Positions 1 to 6,346 of a stretch of DNA of 11,907 nt are shown one piece after another. Both the position numbers and the translations under genes were made by a program. Below the pieces are notes generated by a model. The model was given only the letters and a program-made list of their open reading frames with translations. It made no database searches and was not told where the DNA came from. The first letter of the stretch is position 1. Each line of letters opens with the position of its first letter. The stretch is from DATKCJ01 sp035513275 (GTDB taxonomy: Bacteria; Verrucomicrobiota; Verrucomicrobiia; Opitutales; Opitutaceae): NCBI GenBank assembly GCA_035513275.1, contig DATKCJ010000472.1:1-11907 (forward strand), written 5' to 3'.

Positions 1-642
1 GCCCTCGTTCGTCGCGTCCTCGCGCCACTCGAGTCCGGCGGCGCGCAATGCCTCGACGATTTCCGCATGCGCGAGCGTGAGTAGCGGACGCAGGTGCGTG
101 GCGGCGCCATGTCGCGCCACAGGCCGCGGCGCGGCGAGTCCTCCGGCACCGCTGCCACGCGCGAGTCGCATGAGCATCGTTTCCGCGATATCGTTCTTCT
201 GGTGACCGAGGAAAAGAAGCGCCACGCCGACCTCCGACATGGCTTCCTTGAAGAATGCCATGCGTGCGTCGCGCGCGTCCGCTTCCGAAATTCCATCCGG
301 CTCGCGCGACCAGTCCGCCGTTCCAACCTCGAGTCGAATGTCGAGCGCGCCGCACACCTCGCGGCAGAACGCCACATCCGCATCGGACTCGGCGCCGCGT
401 AGCCTGTGATCAAAGTGCAGCGCAACGAGGCCGCCGCGCCGTTCGGGCCAGTGCGCCCACAACAAGAGAAGCAGCGTGAGCGAATCAGCCCCACCCGAGA
501 ACGCCACGTGCCAGCGCGCGCCCGATGGCGCAGCGTTCATCCGCGCGACAACACGCGGATGCATTCGCTCGACCGGAAACGTCCGCGAGAGCGTCCACGC
601 ACGCACGGCCCAGTCGATGGATTCGCGAACGGTGTGGGTCAT
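1..642 (-). CDS. tilS: tRNA(Ile)-lysidine synthase TilS, N-terminal part (cut by left edge)
   Basis: This is the first 214 codons of a minus-strand gene that runs off the window. TilS is a cytoplasmic PP-loop ATPase that attaches lysine to C34 of the CAU-anticodon tRNA-Ile, so that it reads AUA. Seen here: the PP-loop signature SGGADS at residues 49-54, the HFDHRLRGAESDAD segment near 77-90 typical of TilS, the GHQKNDIAETMLMRLARGSG segment near 146-165, and EDATNEG at the very edge, matching the conserved D-x-S/T-N region. The ATG at 640-642 is chosen because the PP-loop then falls at a plausible distance from it; no Shine-Dalgarno is visible. The segment usually written DDQ.ET reads NDIAET here, so one acidic residue is replaced by Asn. 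The C-terminal tRNA-binding domains lie outside the window. The gene lies downstream of serS in the same direction, with a repeat pair between them. The family call is firm. Confidence 0.93.
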   Translation of the reverse strand, partial: MTHTVRESIDWAVRAWTLSRTFPVERMHPRVVARMNAAPSGARWHVAFSGGADSLTLLLLLWAHWPERRGGLVALHFDHRLRGAESDADVAFCREVCGALDIRLEVGTADWSREPDGISEADARDARMAFFKEAMSEVGVALLFLGHQKNDIAETMLMRLARGSGAGGLAAPRPVARHGAATHLRPLLTLAHAEIVEALRAAGLEWREDATNEG

Positions 643-716
643 GATTCTACATGGGAAACGATGGCGGGAAATGGAAGCGTGGCGAGCCGGGGTTCACGAC
701 GCTTCGGCTTCGATCG

Positions 717-819
717 AAAAGCGCCAGAGGACTGGCGCACTCCAAGGCCTGTGGCGCGGAGAGGCTGCCCCCGAACGTCGCGTCAGCGTCTTGGACTGCG
801 GCACTCCTGTGCCGCTTTT
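717..819. repeat. Paired palindromic repeat (BIME-like), copy 1
   Basis: Two 30-bp arms, 717-746 and 790-819, face each other as inverted copies around a 43-bp spacer. Read outside to inside, each arm is AAAA, a 7-bp stem, a 4-base loop, the other stem strand, then A-C/G-TCCAAG. The left stem is GCGCCAG/CTGGCGC and the right stem is GCGGCAC/GTGCCGC; both have loop AGGA and both are perfect. A second copy with the same architecture lies at 5234-5340. This is the organisation of REP/BIME elements in other bacteria. It sits in the 191-bp gap downstream of serS and upstream of tilS, where it could act on mRNA 3' ends or be neutral. Confidence 0.85.
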
Positions 820-833
820 CCGTCCCCGTGGAA

Positions 834-2105
834 TCACCCAAACTCGACATGCGACTTCCCAAACCGCGCCTGCAAGACCTCAGGCACACGCACGCGTCCA
901 TCAGCCTCGAGGCCGTTCTCGAGTAGCGCCGCGAGCACGCGCGGGATCGCGAGGGCCGAGCCGTTGAGCGTGTGCACGAGTTCGGGCTTCGCTCCGCCAG
1001 CGGGGCGGAAACGTATTTGCGCGCGGCGCGCCTGGAACGACTCGAAGTTCGAGCAGCTCGACACCTCGAGCCAGCGCTTCTGTCCCGCGGCCCAGACCTC
1101 GAGGTCGTATTTCTTCGCCTGCGCGAAGCCCATGTCGCCTGTGCACATGAGCAGCACGCGATACGGCAGGCCGAGTTTGCGAAGGAGCCGCTCGGCGTCG
1201 TCGCGCAGCTTTTCGAGTTCGGCGAAGCTCTGCGTGGGGTGCACCCACTTGAGGAGCTCCACCTTGTCGAACTGGTGCAGCCGGTTGAGCCCGCGCACGT
1301 CCTTGCCGTAGCTGCCGGCCTCGCGGCGGAAGCAGGGCGAGTAGGCGCAACGCAGCACGGGCAGTTGCGACTCGTCCAGAATCTCGTCGCGGAAGAAATT
1401 CGTGAGCGGCGTCTCTGCGGTCGGGATCGCGTAGAGCGAATCCTCGACGGTCTGATACATCTGGCCCTCCTTGTCGGGGAGCTGGCCGACAGCGGTCGCG
1501 CTCGCGGCGTTGACGAAGATCGGCGGGTTGACCTCCGTGTAGCCCGCGACATTTGCCTCATCGAGGAAGAACTGAAGCAGCGAACGCACGAAGCGTGCAC
1601 CGTCGCCGACGTAGAATGGAAATCCCGCGCCCGTGACCTTCGCGCCGCGACCGAAGTCGAAGAGTTTTTCGAAACCGGGGATCTCCCAATGCGGCTTCGA
1701 ATTCGAGGTGGTGGTCGCGGGGTCGCCGTGCGTCGCGAAGACTACGTTTTCCTCGGGCGTCTTTCCCGCGGGCACAGACTCGTGCGGGATGTTCGGCACC
1801 GTGAGCATGAGCGCGTGCGTGCGTGCCGCCAGCTCGTTCACTTTCGCGTCGGCCTCTTTCACCTGCCCGGAGACGGCCTTCATCTCCTGCACCTTCGCGA
1901 TGAACTCGGGCGATCCCTTCGGCATCGAGGCCATGGCATTGTTCGCCGCCTTCTGGGTGGAGCGGAGCGTCTCGACCTGCACGAGCCCGGCGCGCCACTC
2001 GGAATCCGCCGCGAGCACGGCGTCGAGGTCGCAGTCGCTGCCCTTCAGGGCAATCGCCTTGCGGACGATATCAGGTGTTTCGCGGAGGATTTTCGGGTCG
2101 AGCAT
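834..2105 (-). CDS. serS: Serine--tRNA ligase
   Basis: This 423-residue cytoplasmic class II aminoacyl-tRNA synthetase charges tRNA-Ser (and tRNA-Sec where present) with serine. The N-terminal region, roughly residues 25-100, is the charged helical segment that forms the tRNA-binding coiled-coil arm. The catalytic core follows: GQLPDKEGQMYQ near 207-218, the serine-contacting TAET at 229-232, motif 2 FRREAGSYGKDVRGLNRLHQF at 259-279, EVSSCSNFESFQARR at 347-361, and motif 3 around ALAIPRVLAALLEN at 384-397. The length matches the family norm of about 420-430. The start ATG gives the usual MLDPKILRE opening. A glycosyltransferase gene ends 76 bp upstream in the same direction and tilS lies downstream, so the three may be cotranscribed unless the intervening repeat stops transcription. 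Nothing appears broken. Confidence 0.98.
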   Translation of the reverse strand: MLDPKILRETPDIVRKAIALKGSDCDLDAVLAADSEWRAGLVQVETLRSTQKAANNAMASMPKGSPEFIAKVQEMKAVSGQVKEADAKVNELAARTHALMLTVPNIPHESVPAGKTPEENVVFATHGDPATTTSNSKPHWEIPGFEKLFDFGRGAKVTGAGFPFYVGDGARFVRSLLQFFLDEANVAGYTEVNPPIFVNAASATAVGQLPDKEGQMYQTVEDSLYAIPTAETPLTNFFRDEILDESQLPVLRCAYSPCFRREAGSYGKDVRGLNRLHQFDKVELLKWVHPTQSFAELEKLRDDAERLLRKLGLPYRVLLMCTGDMGFAQAKKYDLEVWAAGQKRWLEVSSCSNFESFQARRAQIRFRPAGGAKPELVHTLNGSALAIPRVLAALLENGLEADGRVRVPEVLQARFGKSHVEFG

Positions 2106-2181
2106 GGCCGTCGGTATTTCCGCGAACTATCGGTGTCGGGCACGGGCGCACACAAGGGGAAATTGAGGCGTGCTGCGGCGC

Positions 2182-2898
2182 TCAGCGCCAGTGCTGCGCG
2201 ATCCACGGCGTCGGCTGCACGCGCCGGATGAGACCCTTGCCTCCGCCGGCCATCGCGACGTCGGGCTGCGGGTGCCCATGGAAGACGATCACCCGCGCAT
2301 TCGGCGGGATCGTCGGCGTGCGAAAGTAGTTCAGGGGAAACTTCGGCATGCAGCCGTATTTGAAGCTGACGCACCAATCCTTCGGCCAGTATTTCAGCAA
2401 ACCCATCCGATGCATCTCGCGGCTGAGATAGGCCTGCTCGTGGCGCACCTCGGACTTCACGCGCTCCGTGTTGTTCAGGAAGTAATCGAGAATCTCCGGA
2501 TGCGCACCGGCCTCGAAGCGGTAGACGGACGAGTTCCCGGTGATGCGCCACGGACGTGCCCAGTCGTGGATAATCAGAAACTCCCCCGCCTGCGTGAAAA
2601 AGTCGTCGAGCGCCCCGACGATCACGACGTCGAGGTCGAGAAAAAGCGTGGGCCCGGTGAGGTCGAAGAGCGGTTTCGAAAAAGTGGAGAGCTTGCGCCA
2701 GCCGCGCTCCTTGCCCGGCGCGAGATCCATCGCGGGCAACGGCTTCGCTTCGATGCCTGCGTTGAGGCCCGCGGAGTCATCAGTGAAACACACGAAGCGA
2801 TGCGGCAGACTGAGGTGGCGCGACACCATCGAGTGAAGCCGGTTCACGTATTCCGGGCCGAACTTCGTGCCCCACTTCATGCAGATGACGTTTGCCAT
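2182..2898 (-). CDS. Putative glycosyltransferase
   Basis: This 238-residue soluble protein has the look of a small GT-A-type nucleotide-sugar transferase. Seen: a Rossmann-like start (MANVICMKWGTKFGPEYV), FVCFTDD at 35-41, a DxD-type metal/nucleotide motif within FLDLDVVIVG at 86-95, and VFHGHPQPDVA at 205-215, like the HGxPKP segment of many such proteins. The C-terminus is rich in Trp and basic residues. The frame is open 14 codons further upstream, but ATG at 2896-2898 is preferred because the protein core begins there and an AGGCGG-like sequence precedes it. There is no signal peptide or membrane segment. It lies 76 bp upstream of serS and is divergent from the transporter gene. Sugar donor, acceptor and pathway cannot be told from the sequence. 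The stop codon sits inside a small GGCGC/GCGCC palindrome. Confidence 0.72.
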   Translation of the reverse strand: MANVICMKWGTKFGPEYVNRLHSMVSRHLSLPHRFVCFTDDSAGLNAGIEAKPLPAMDLAPGKERGWRKLSTFSKPLFDLTGPTLFLDLDVVIVGALDDFFTQAGEFLIIHDWARPWRITGNSSVYRFEAGAHPEILDYFLNNTERVKSEVRHEQAYLSREMHRMGLLKYWPKDWCVSFKYGCMPKFPLNYFRTPTIPPNARVIVFHGHPQPDVAMAGGGKGLIRRVQPTPWIAQHWR

Positions 2899-3026
2899 GA
2901 ACCGCCTGCCATAGCTGGTCCGGCGCCGCGGGGCAGTCAAAAAAGCATCGACGCGCGCCGAAACGAGATTGCCCTTTACCCATCCGGGCCGCGGACTTTC
3001 CCTGCTCGTTTCATCCCACAGACCGC

Positions 3027-4001
3027 ATGCCGCTGCTTTCAGTCGAAGACCTCCGCACCTATTTCCACACTCGCAACGGCGTGGTGCGCGCGGTCGACGG
3101 GGTGAGCTTCACGGTCGAGAAAGGCGAGACGCTCGGCATCGTCGGCGAGTCCGGCTCCGGAAAATCCGTGACGTGCTACTCGATGATGGGACTGATCCCC
3201 ACTCCGCCAGGACGGATCGAAAGCGGGCGCGCGATGTTCGACGGCGTGGACCTGCTTCATTGCAGCAAACGCCAGTCGCGCTCCATCCGCGGCAAACGGA
3301 TAGCGATGATCTTCCAGGACCCGATGACGTCGCTCAACCCTTACCTGCGCATCTCGGAGCAGGTCGTCGAGCCGCTGTTGATCCACGGAAACATCACAAA
3401 CCGCGAAGCGCGCAACCGCGCGATCGCCGCGCTCGAGGAGGTCGGCATCAACGACGCCGCCGCGCGACTCGACCACTACCCGCACGAGTTTTCGGGCGGC
3501 ATGCGCCAGCGTGTGATGATCGCCATGGCGTTGATCACGCAGCCCGAGTTGCTCATCGCCGATGAGCCGACGACCGCGCTCGACGTGACCGTGCAGGCGC
3601 AGATCCTCGAGCTCATCAAGCGCATCCAGCAGACGCACAAGATGGCGGTGATCTTTATCACGCACGACCTGGGCGTCGTCTCGGGACTATGCGACCGCGT
3701 GCAGGTGATGTATGCAGGCCGGATCGTCGAAACCGGCGACACGCGCGAGCTGTTCAAGAACCCGCGGCATCCCTACACACGCGCGCTCCAGAAATCGATC
3801 CCCTCGATGCAGCCGAAGGGACAGTCGCTCTACACCATCGTCGGCATGCCGCCCGACTTGAGCCGGCCGATGCCCGGGTGCGCGTTTGCGCCGCGTTGCG
3901 AGTTCGCCGTGGAGCGGTGCCACACGATCGTTCCGCCGCTCGAGGAGATGGCACCGGGCCACTCCACGGCGTGCCTGCGCGTGCAGTCGGGAGAGATCTG
4001 A
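3027..4001 (+). CDS. Oligopeptide/dipeptide ABC importer ATPase, OppD/DppD type
   Basis: This 324-residue ATP-binding subunit of a peptide/nickel-type (PepT family) ABC importer hydrolyses ATP on the cytoplasmic face. All nucleotide-binding motifs are present: Walker A GESGSGKSV at 40-48, Q-loop Q97 in FQDP, signature FSGGMRQR at 155-162, Walker B LLIADE at 175-180, D-loop SALD-like TALD, and H213. The C-terminal region after about residue 270 carries the family's oligopeptide-transporter extension with spaced cysteines (GCAFAPRC at 284-291, C298, C316). Such cysteines bind an Fe-S cluster in some members. ATG at 3027 gives the standard start; no clear Shine-Dalgarno precedes it. Its partner ATPase follows, but permease and substrate-binding genes are not in the window, so substrate and the exact opp/dpp name remain open. 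Confidence 0.93.
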   Translation: MPLLSVEDLRTYFHTRNGVVRAVDGVSFTVEKGETLGIVGESGSGKSVTCYSMMGLIPTPPGRIESGRAMFDGVDLLHCSKRQSRSIRGKRIAMIFQDPMTSLNPYLRISEQVVEPLLIHGNITNREARNRAIAALEEVGINDAAARLDHYPHEFSGGMRQRVMIAMALITQPELLIADEPTTALDVTVQAQILELIKRIQQTHKMAVIFITHDLGVVSGLCDRVQVMYAGRIVETGDTRELFKNPRHPYTRALQKSIPSMQPKGQSLYTIVGMPPDLSRPMPGCAFAPRCEFAVERCHTIVPPLEEMAPGHSTACLRVQSGEI

Positions 4002-4003
4002 TC

Positions 4004-4195
4004 GATTGCGGAATGCGGATTGCGGAATGCGGATTACCGAACTCTACCTAATGAAGCATCACCAATTCGTCGGTGCGAGGTTCACGCAGTTGCAGGAAAC
4101 GAGGCAATCCATGTCGTTTGCCACGGAGCTTATCCTACGTTGCATTGCCAGGCTCCGGCCCGTGAATCCGCAATCCGCAATCTGCAATCCGCAAT
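4004..4195. repeat. Inverted-repeat element filling the gap between the two ATPase genes
   Basis: Two 32-bp arms, 4005-4036 and 4164-4195, are inverted copies that match at about 28 of 32 positions. They surround a 127-bp core. The left arm contains a 14-bp unit GATTGCGGAATGCG repeated twice (4004-4017, 4018-4031); the right arm carries the complement of the same pattern. The left edge lies 2 bp after the upstream stop codon, and the right edge overlaps the first two bases of the next gene's ATG. The core is less GC-rich than the flanking genes and holds no convincing gene. It is most simply a small non-autonomous mobile or amplified repeat, but no target duplication is evident. Confidence 0.75.
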
Positions 4196-5192
4196 GAGCA
4201 CGAGTGCTCCCATTCTCGAACTCGACGGCATAAAGACCCACTTCCCCGTGGAGCGCGGTTTCATTTTCCGCCGCCGCGTGGGCACGGTGAAGGCCGTCGA
4301 CGGCGTCGACCTCGCGCTGCGCAAGGGTGAGGTTCTCGGCCTTGTGGGCGAGTCGGGCTGCGGCAAGTCGACTCTAGCACGCACCATCATGCATCTCGCG
4401 CCGATGACCGGCGGGCGAATCCGGCTCGACGGAAAGGATTTGGCCGGCTCGAGCTCCGACGAAATGTCGGCCGTGCGGCTCCGGCTCCAGCTCGTGTTTC
4501 AGGATCCATATGCGTCGCTGAATCCGCGCATGAACGTGCACGACTCGATCGCCGAGCCCATGATCGTGCACAAGGTGGTTCCGAGGGCGCGGGTCACGGA
4601 GCGCGTCGCCGAGCTGCTGACGCTCGTGGGCCTCTCCCCGAGGTTCATGAAGAAATACCCGCACGAGTTTTCCGGCGGGCAACGCCAGCGCATCGCGATC
4701 GCGCGTGCGCTCGCGCTGGAGCCCGAGGTGATCATCGCCGACGAGCCGGTGTCCGCGCTCGACGTCTCAATCCAGGCGCAAATCCTGAATCTCCTCGCGA
4801 GCCTCATCCGCAAGATGGGCCTGAGCCTGATCTTCATCGCACACGATCTCTCGGTAGTGAAACACATCTCCGACCGCGTCGCGGTCATGTATCTCGGGAA
4901 GATCGTGGAACTCGGAAATGCCGTCGATGTGATCGAGCACCCGAAGCATCCCTACACGCGAGCGCTCGTGAGTGCGATTCCTGTGCCCGATCCGGACATC
5001 GAGCGAAACCGCCGCCGCATCGTGCTTGCGGGCGACCCGCCCTCCCCGCTCAATCCTCCGCCGGGTTGTTCGTTCCATCCGCGTTGTCCGTATGCGATCG
5101 ACGCGTGCCGAGTGACGGTGCCGCACCTTGAGCGCCTAGACGACGGGCGCGAGGCCTCGTGCATCCGGATTCGGGAGTTGCCGGCGGTGTGA
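4194..5192 (+). CDS. Oligopeptide/dipeptide ABC importer ATPase, OppF/DppF type
   Basis: This 332-residue second ATPase pairs with the gene upstream to form the nucleotide-binding heterodimer of a peptide importer. Motifs: Walker A GESGCGKST at 52-60, Q103 in VFQDPYASLNPRM, signature FSGGQRQRIAIARAL at 159-173, Walker B VIIADE at 179-184, SALDVSIQAQ, and H217. The C-terminal extension has GCSFHPRCPYAIDAC at 291-305 plus C323, as in OppF/DppF. The frame remains open upstream to 4020, but those 58 codons encode only repeat element; ATG at 4194 starts the normal MSTSAPILELDGIKTHFP opening. The start codon overlaps the end of the repeat and has no Shine-Dalgarno, so translation may depend on coupling or on another initiation mode. 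FSGGQ versus FSGGM in the two subunits is the usual F/D distinction. Confidence 0.93.
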   Translation: MSTSAPILELDGIKTHFPVERGFIFRRRVGTVKAVDGVDLALRKGEVLGLVGESGCGKSTLARTIMHLAPMTGGRIRLDGKDLAGSSSDEMSAVRLRLQLVFQDPYASLNPRMNVHDSIAEPMIVHKVVPRARVTERVAELLTLVGLSPRFMKKYPHEFSGGQRQRIAIARALALEPEVIIADEPVSALDVSIQAQILNLLASLIRKMGLSLIFIAHDLSVVKHISDRVAVMYLGKIVELGNAVDVIEHPKHPYTRALVSAIPVPDPDIERNRRRIVLAGDPPSPLNPPPGCSFHPRCPYAIDACRVTVPHLERLDDGREASCIRIRELPAV

Positions 5193-5233
5193 GCGGAGGG
5201 TTGGGAGACTGGATCAGCGGCTTCGTCCGCATG

Positions 5234-5340
5234 AAAAGCGCCGGAGGGCCGGCGCACTCCAAGGCGCCTCCGGCGCATCCGCAATCAACCGTTGACACAC
5301 GCGACAGCGTCTTGGAGTGCGGCTGTCCCCTGCCGCTTTT
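5234..5340. repeat. Paired palindromic repeat (BIME-like), copy 2
   Basis: This has the same architecture as the copy at 717-819. The 30-bp arms are at 5234-5263 and 5311-5340, inverted around a 47-bp spacer. The left stem GCGCCGG/CCGGCGC (loop AGGG) is perfect. The right arm has stem GCGGCTG/CTGCCGC with one mismatch and a 4-base loop. The arms end in the same ACTCCAAG tail, and the spacer side shares CAGCGTCTTGGA with copy 1. It lies in the 180-bp gap between the convergent 3' ends of the second ATPase gene and trmL. Confidence 0.85.
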
Positions 5341-5372
5341 CCGGAACGAACCAGGACCACACCGGTCGGGGC

Positions 5373-5840
5373 TCAACCGCGCGGCATCCCCACTTTGCGC
5401 AGCGCCTCGTAGGTGCCGATGCCGACTGCGGTCGAGAGGTTGAGCGAACGCAAGGAATCGTCAGCGTGGGGAATCGTGATCTGAAATTCCTGGGGAATGG
5501 CCGCGTGTAGCCATTCCGGGCAGCCCGCTTCTTCGTTACCAAAGAGGAGGCCATCGCCATCCGCAAACCCGGCGTCCCAGAACGATCGCTCCGACTTTGT
5601 GGTGAAGAGCCAGATTCTCCCCGGGGCCGCGGCGCTCCCCTTGAACGACTCCCAGTCGGCATGCTCGTGCAGGTCGAGTGAATGCCAGTAGTCCATGCCC
5701 GCACGTCGCAGGTGTTTGTCGGAGATTGTGAAGCCGAGGGGATGGATGAGGTGGAGCCGCGAGCGCGTCACGGCGCACATCCGGCCCACGTTTCCCGTGT
5801 TGGGCGGAATCTGCGGCTGAAAGAGGACGATGTGCAGCAT
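5373..5840 (-). CDS. trmL: tRNA (cytidine/uridine-34 2'-O)-methyltransferase TrmL
   Basis: This 155-residue SPOUT-family enzyme uses SAM to methylate the ribose of wobble base 34 in tRNA-Leu isoacceptors; members work as cytoplasmic dimers. The whole length aligns by eye with TrmL: MLHIVLFQPQIPPNTGNVGR at 1-20, the LHLIHPLGF region near 29-37, RRAGMDYW at 45-52, the SAM-knot loop LLFGNEEAGCPEW at 98-110, and DDSLRSLNLSTAVGIGTYEA at 127-146. The frame is open a further 117 codons upstream, but that part is antisense to the response regulator; ATG at 5838-5840 gives the family-standard start and length. The loop reads GNEEAGCP, where the E. coli protein has GPETRGLP. It is divergent from the regulator, with a 60-bp gap. 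Confidence 0.93.
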   Translation of the reverse strand: MLHIVLFQPQIPPNTGNVGRMCAVTRSRLHLIHPLGFTISDKHLRRAGMDYWHSLDLHEHADWESFKGSAAAPGRIWLFTTKSERSFWDAGFADGDGLLFGNEEAGCPEWLHAAIPQEFQITIPHADDSLRSLNLSTAVGIGTYEALRKVGMPRG

Positions 5841-5900
5841 GAGTCGCGAAAGAGTTTGTATTGCCTCTGGCCGGGCCAATATCAAAACCTTATCGCTTAA

Positions 5901-6317
5901 GTGACGACCTCCCCTCCTCAAAATGCGGCCCGCAAGCTTGTCGTGGTCGATGACGAACGCGCATTCACATCCCTCCTCGAGGCAGCACTGTCGGAGATCT
6001 TCACCTTCCCGATCATCACGTTCACGTCGCCGCTCGAAGCGCTCGAGTTCTTGAAGCGCGAGCCGATCGCAATGCTCGTGACGGATTACCACATGCCCGG
6101 CATCGACGGCATCAAGCTTGTGCAAGAGCTCAACGGGCTGCAGCCGGGAGTTCCCGCGATCATCGTCACGGGGCACAACCTCCAGGCGCATCGACAGAAG
6201 GCTGAGGCAATTCCGGCGTTGAAGGCCATCATCCAGAAGCCGTTTGGACTGAAGGAACTCAAGGACACCATCTCCCGGTACTGGCGGGATGATCCGGCGT
6301 CGATTCTCCGATCCTGA
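5901..6317 (+). CDS. Stand-alone receiver-domain response regulator
   Basis: This 138-residue protein consists of a single CheY-like receiver domain with no output domain. Phospho-acceptor site: acidic pocket DDE at 17-19, phosphorylatable Asp62 in VTDYHMPGIDG, switch Thr90 in IIVTGH, and Lys113 in QKPF. The C-terminal tail of about 20 residues (RYWRDDPASILRS) is not a recognised domain. The start is GTG, immediately after an in-frame TAA at 5898-5900, with no Shine-Dalgarno; no other initiator gives a full receiver fold. No histidine kinase is encoded in the window, so its partner is unknown. It would act by protein-protein contact or in a phosphorelay. It is convergent with thrB, the two stops being 18 bp apart. 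Confidence 0.88.
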   Translation: MTTSPPQNAARKLVVVDDERAFTSLLEAALSEIFTFPIITFTSPLEALEFLKREPIAMLVTDYHMPGIDGIKLVQELNGLQPGVPAIIVTGHNLQAHRQKAEAIPALKAIIQKPFGLKELKDTISRYWRDDPASILRS

Positions 6318-6330
6318 TTCAGCGAGGTCC

Positions 6331-6346
6331 GCGGCCTATGGGCCGC
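6331..6346. terminator. Small hairpin at the convergent regulator/thrB ends
   Basis: GCGGCC-TATG-GGCCGC is a perfect 6-bp stem with a 4-base loop. It lies 13 bp after the regulator stop and includes the thrB stop codon. Its symmetry would let it work in both directions, but neither side has a T-tract, so it is at best a weak or factor-dependent terminator. Confidence 0.3.

Noticed and set aside
972..2231. A 419-codon plus-strand open frame opposite serS
   Set aside because: It is a mirror frame of a certain serS gene in GC-rich DNA. Its translation is rich in Arg, Leu and Glu with no family resemblance.
2170..3105. A 311-codon plus-strand open frame opposite the glycosyltransferase and running into the first ATPase gene
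   Set aside because: It is antisense to a recognisable protein and overlaps the start of another in a different frame.
4020..4193. A 58-residue N-terminal extension of the second ATPase
   Set aside because: It encodes only the inverted-repeat element and its core; the normal OppF opening begins at 4194.
4004..4195. CRISPR array or integron attC site
   Set aside because: The tandem unit is 14 bp without spacers, the arms are inverted, and the attC core consensus pairs are absent.
5841..5900. Sigma-70-like promoter in the trmL/regulator divergent spacer (TTGTAT...TATCAA)
   Set aside because: The match to consensus is poor and it would leave almost no leader before the GTG; not supportable without transcript data.
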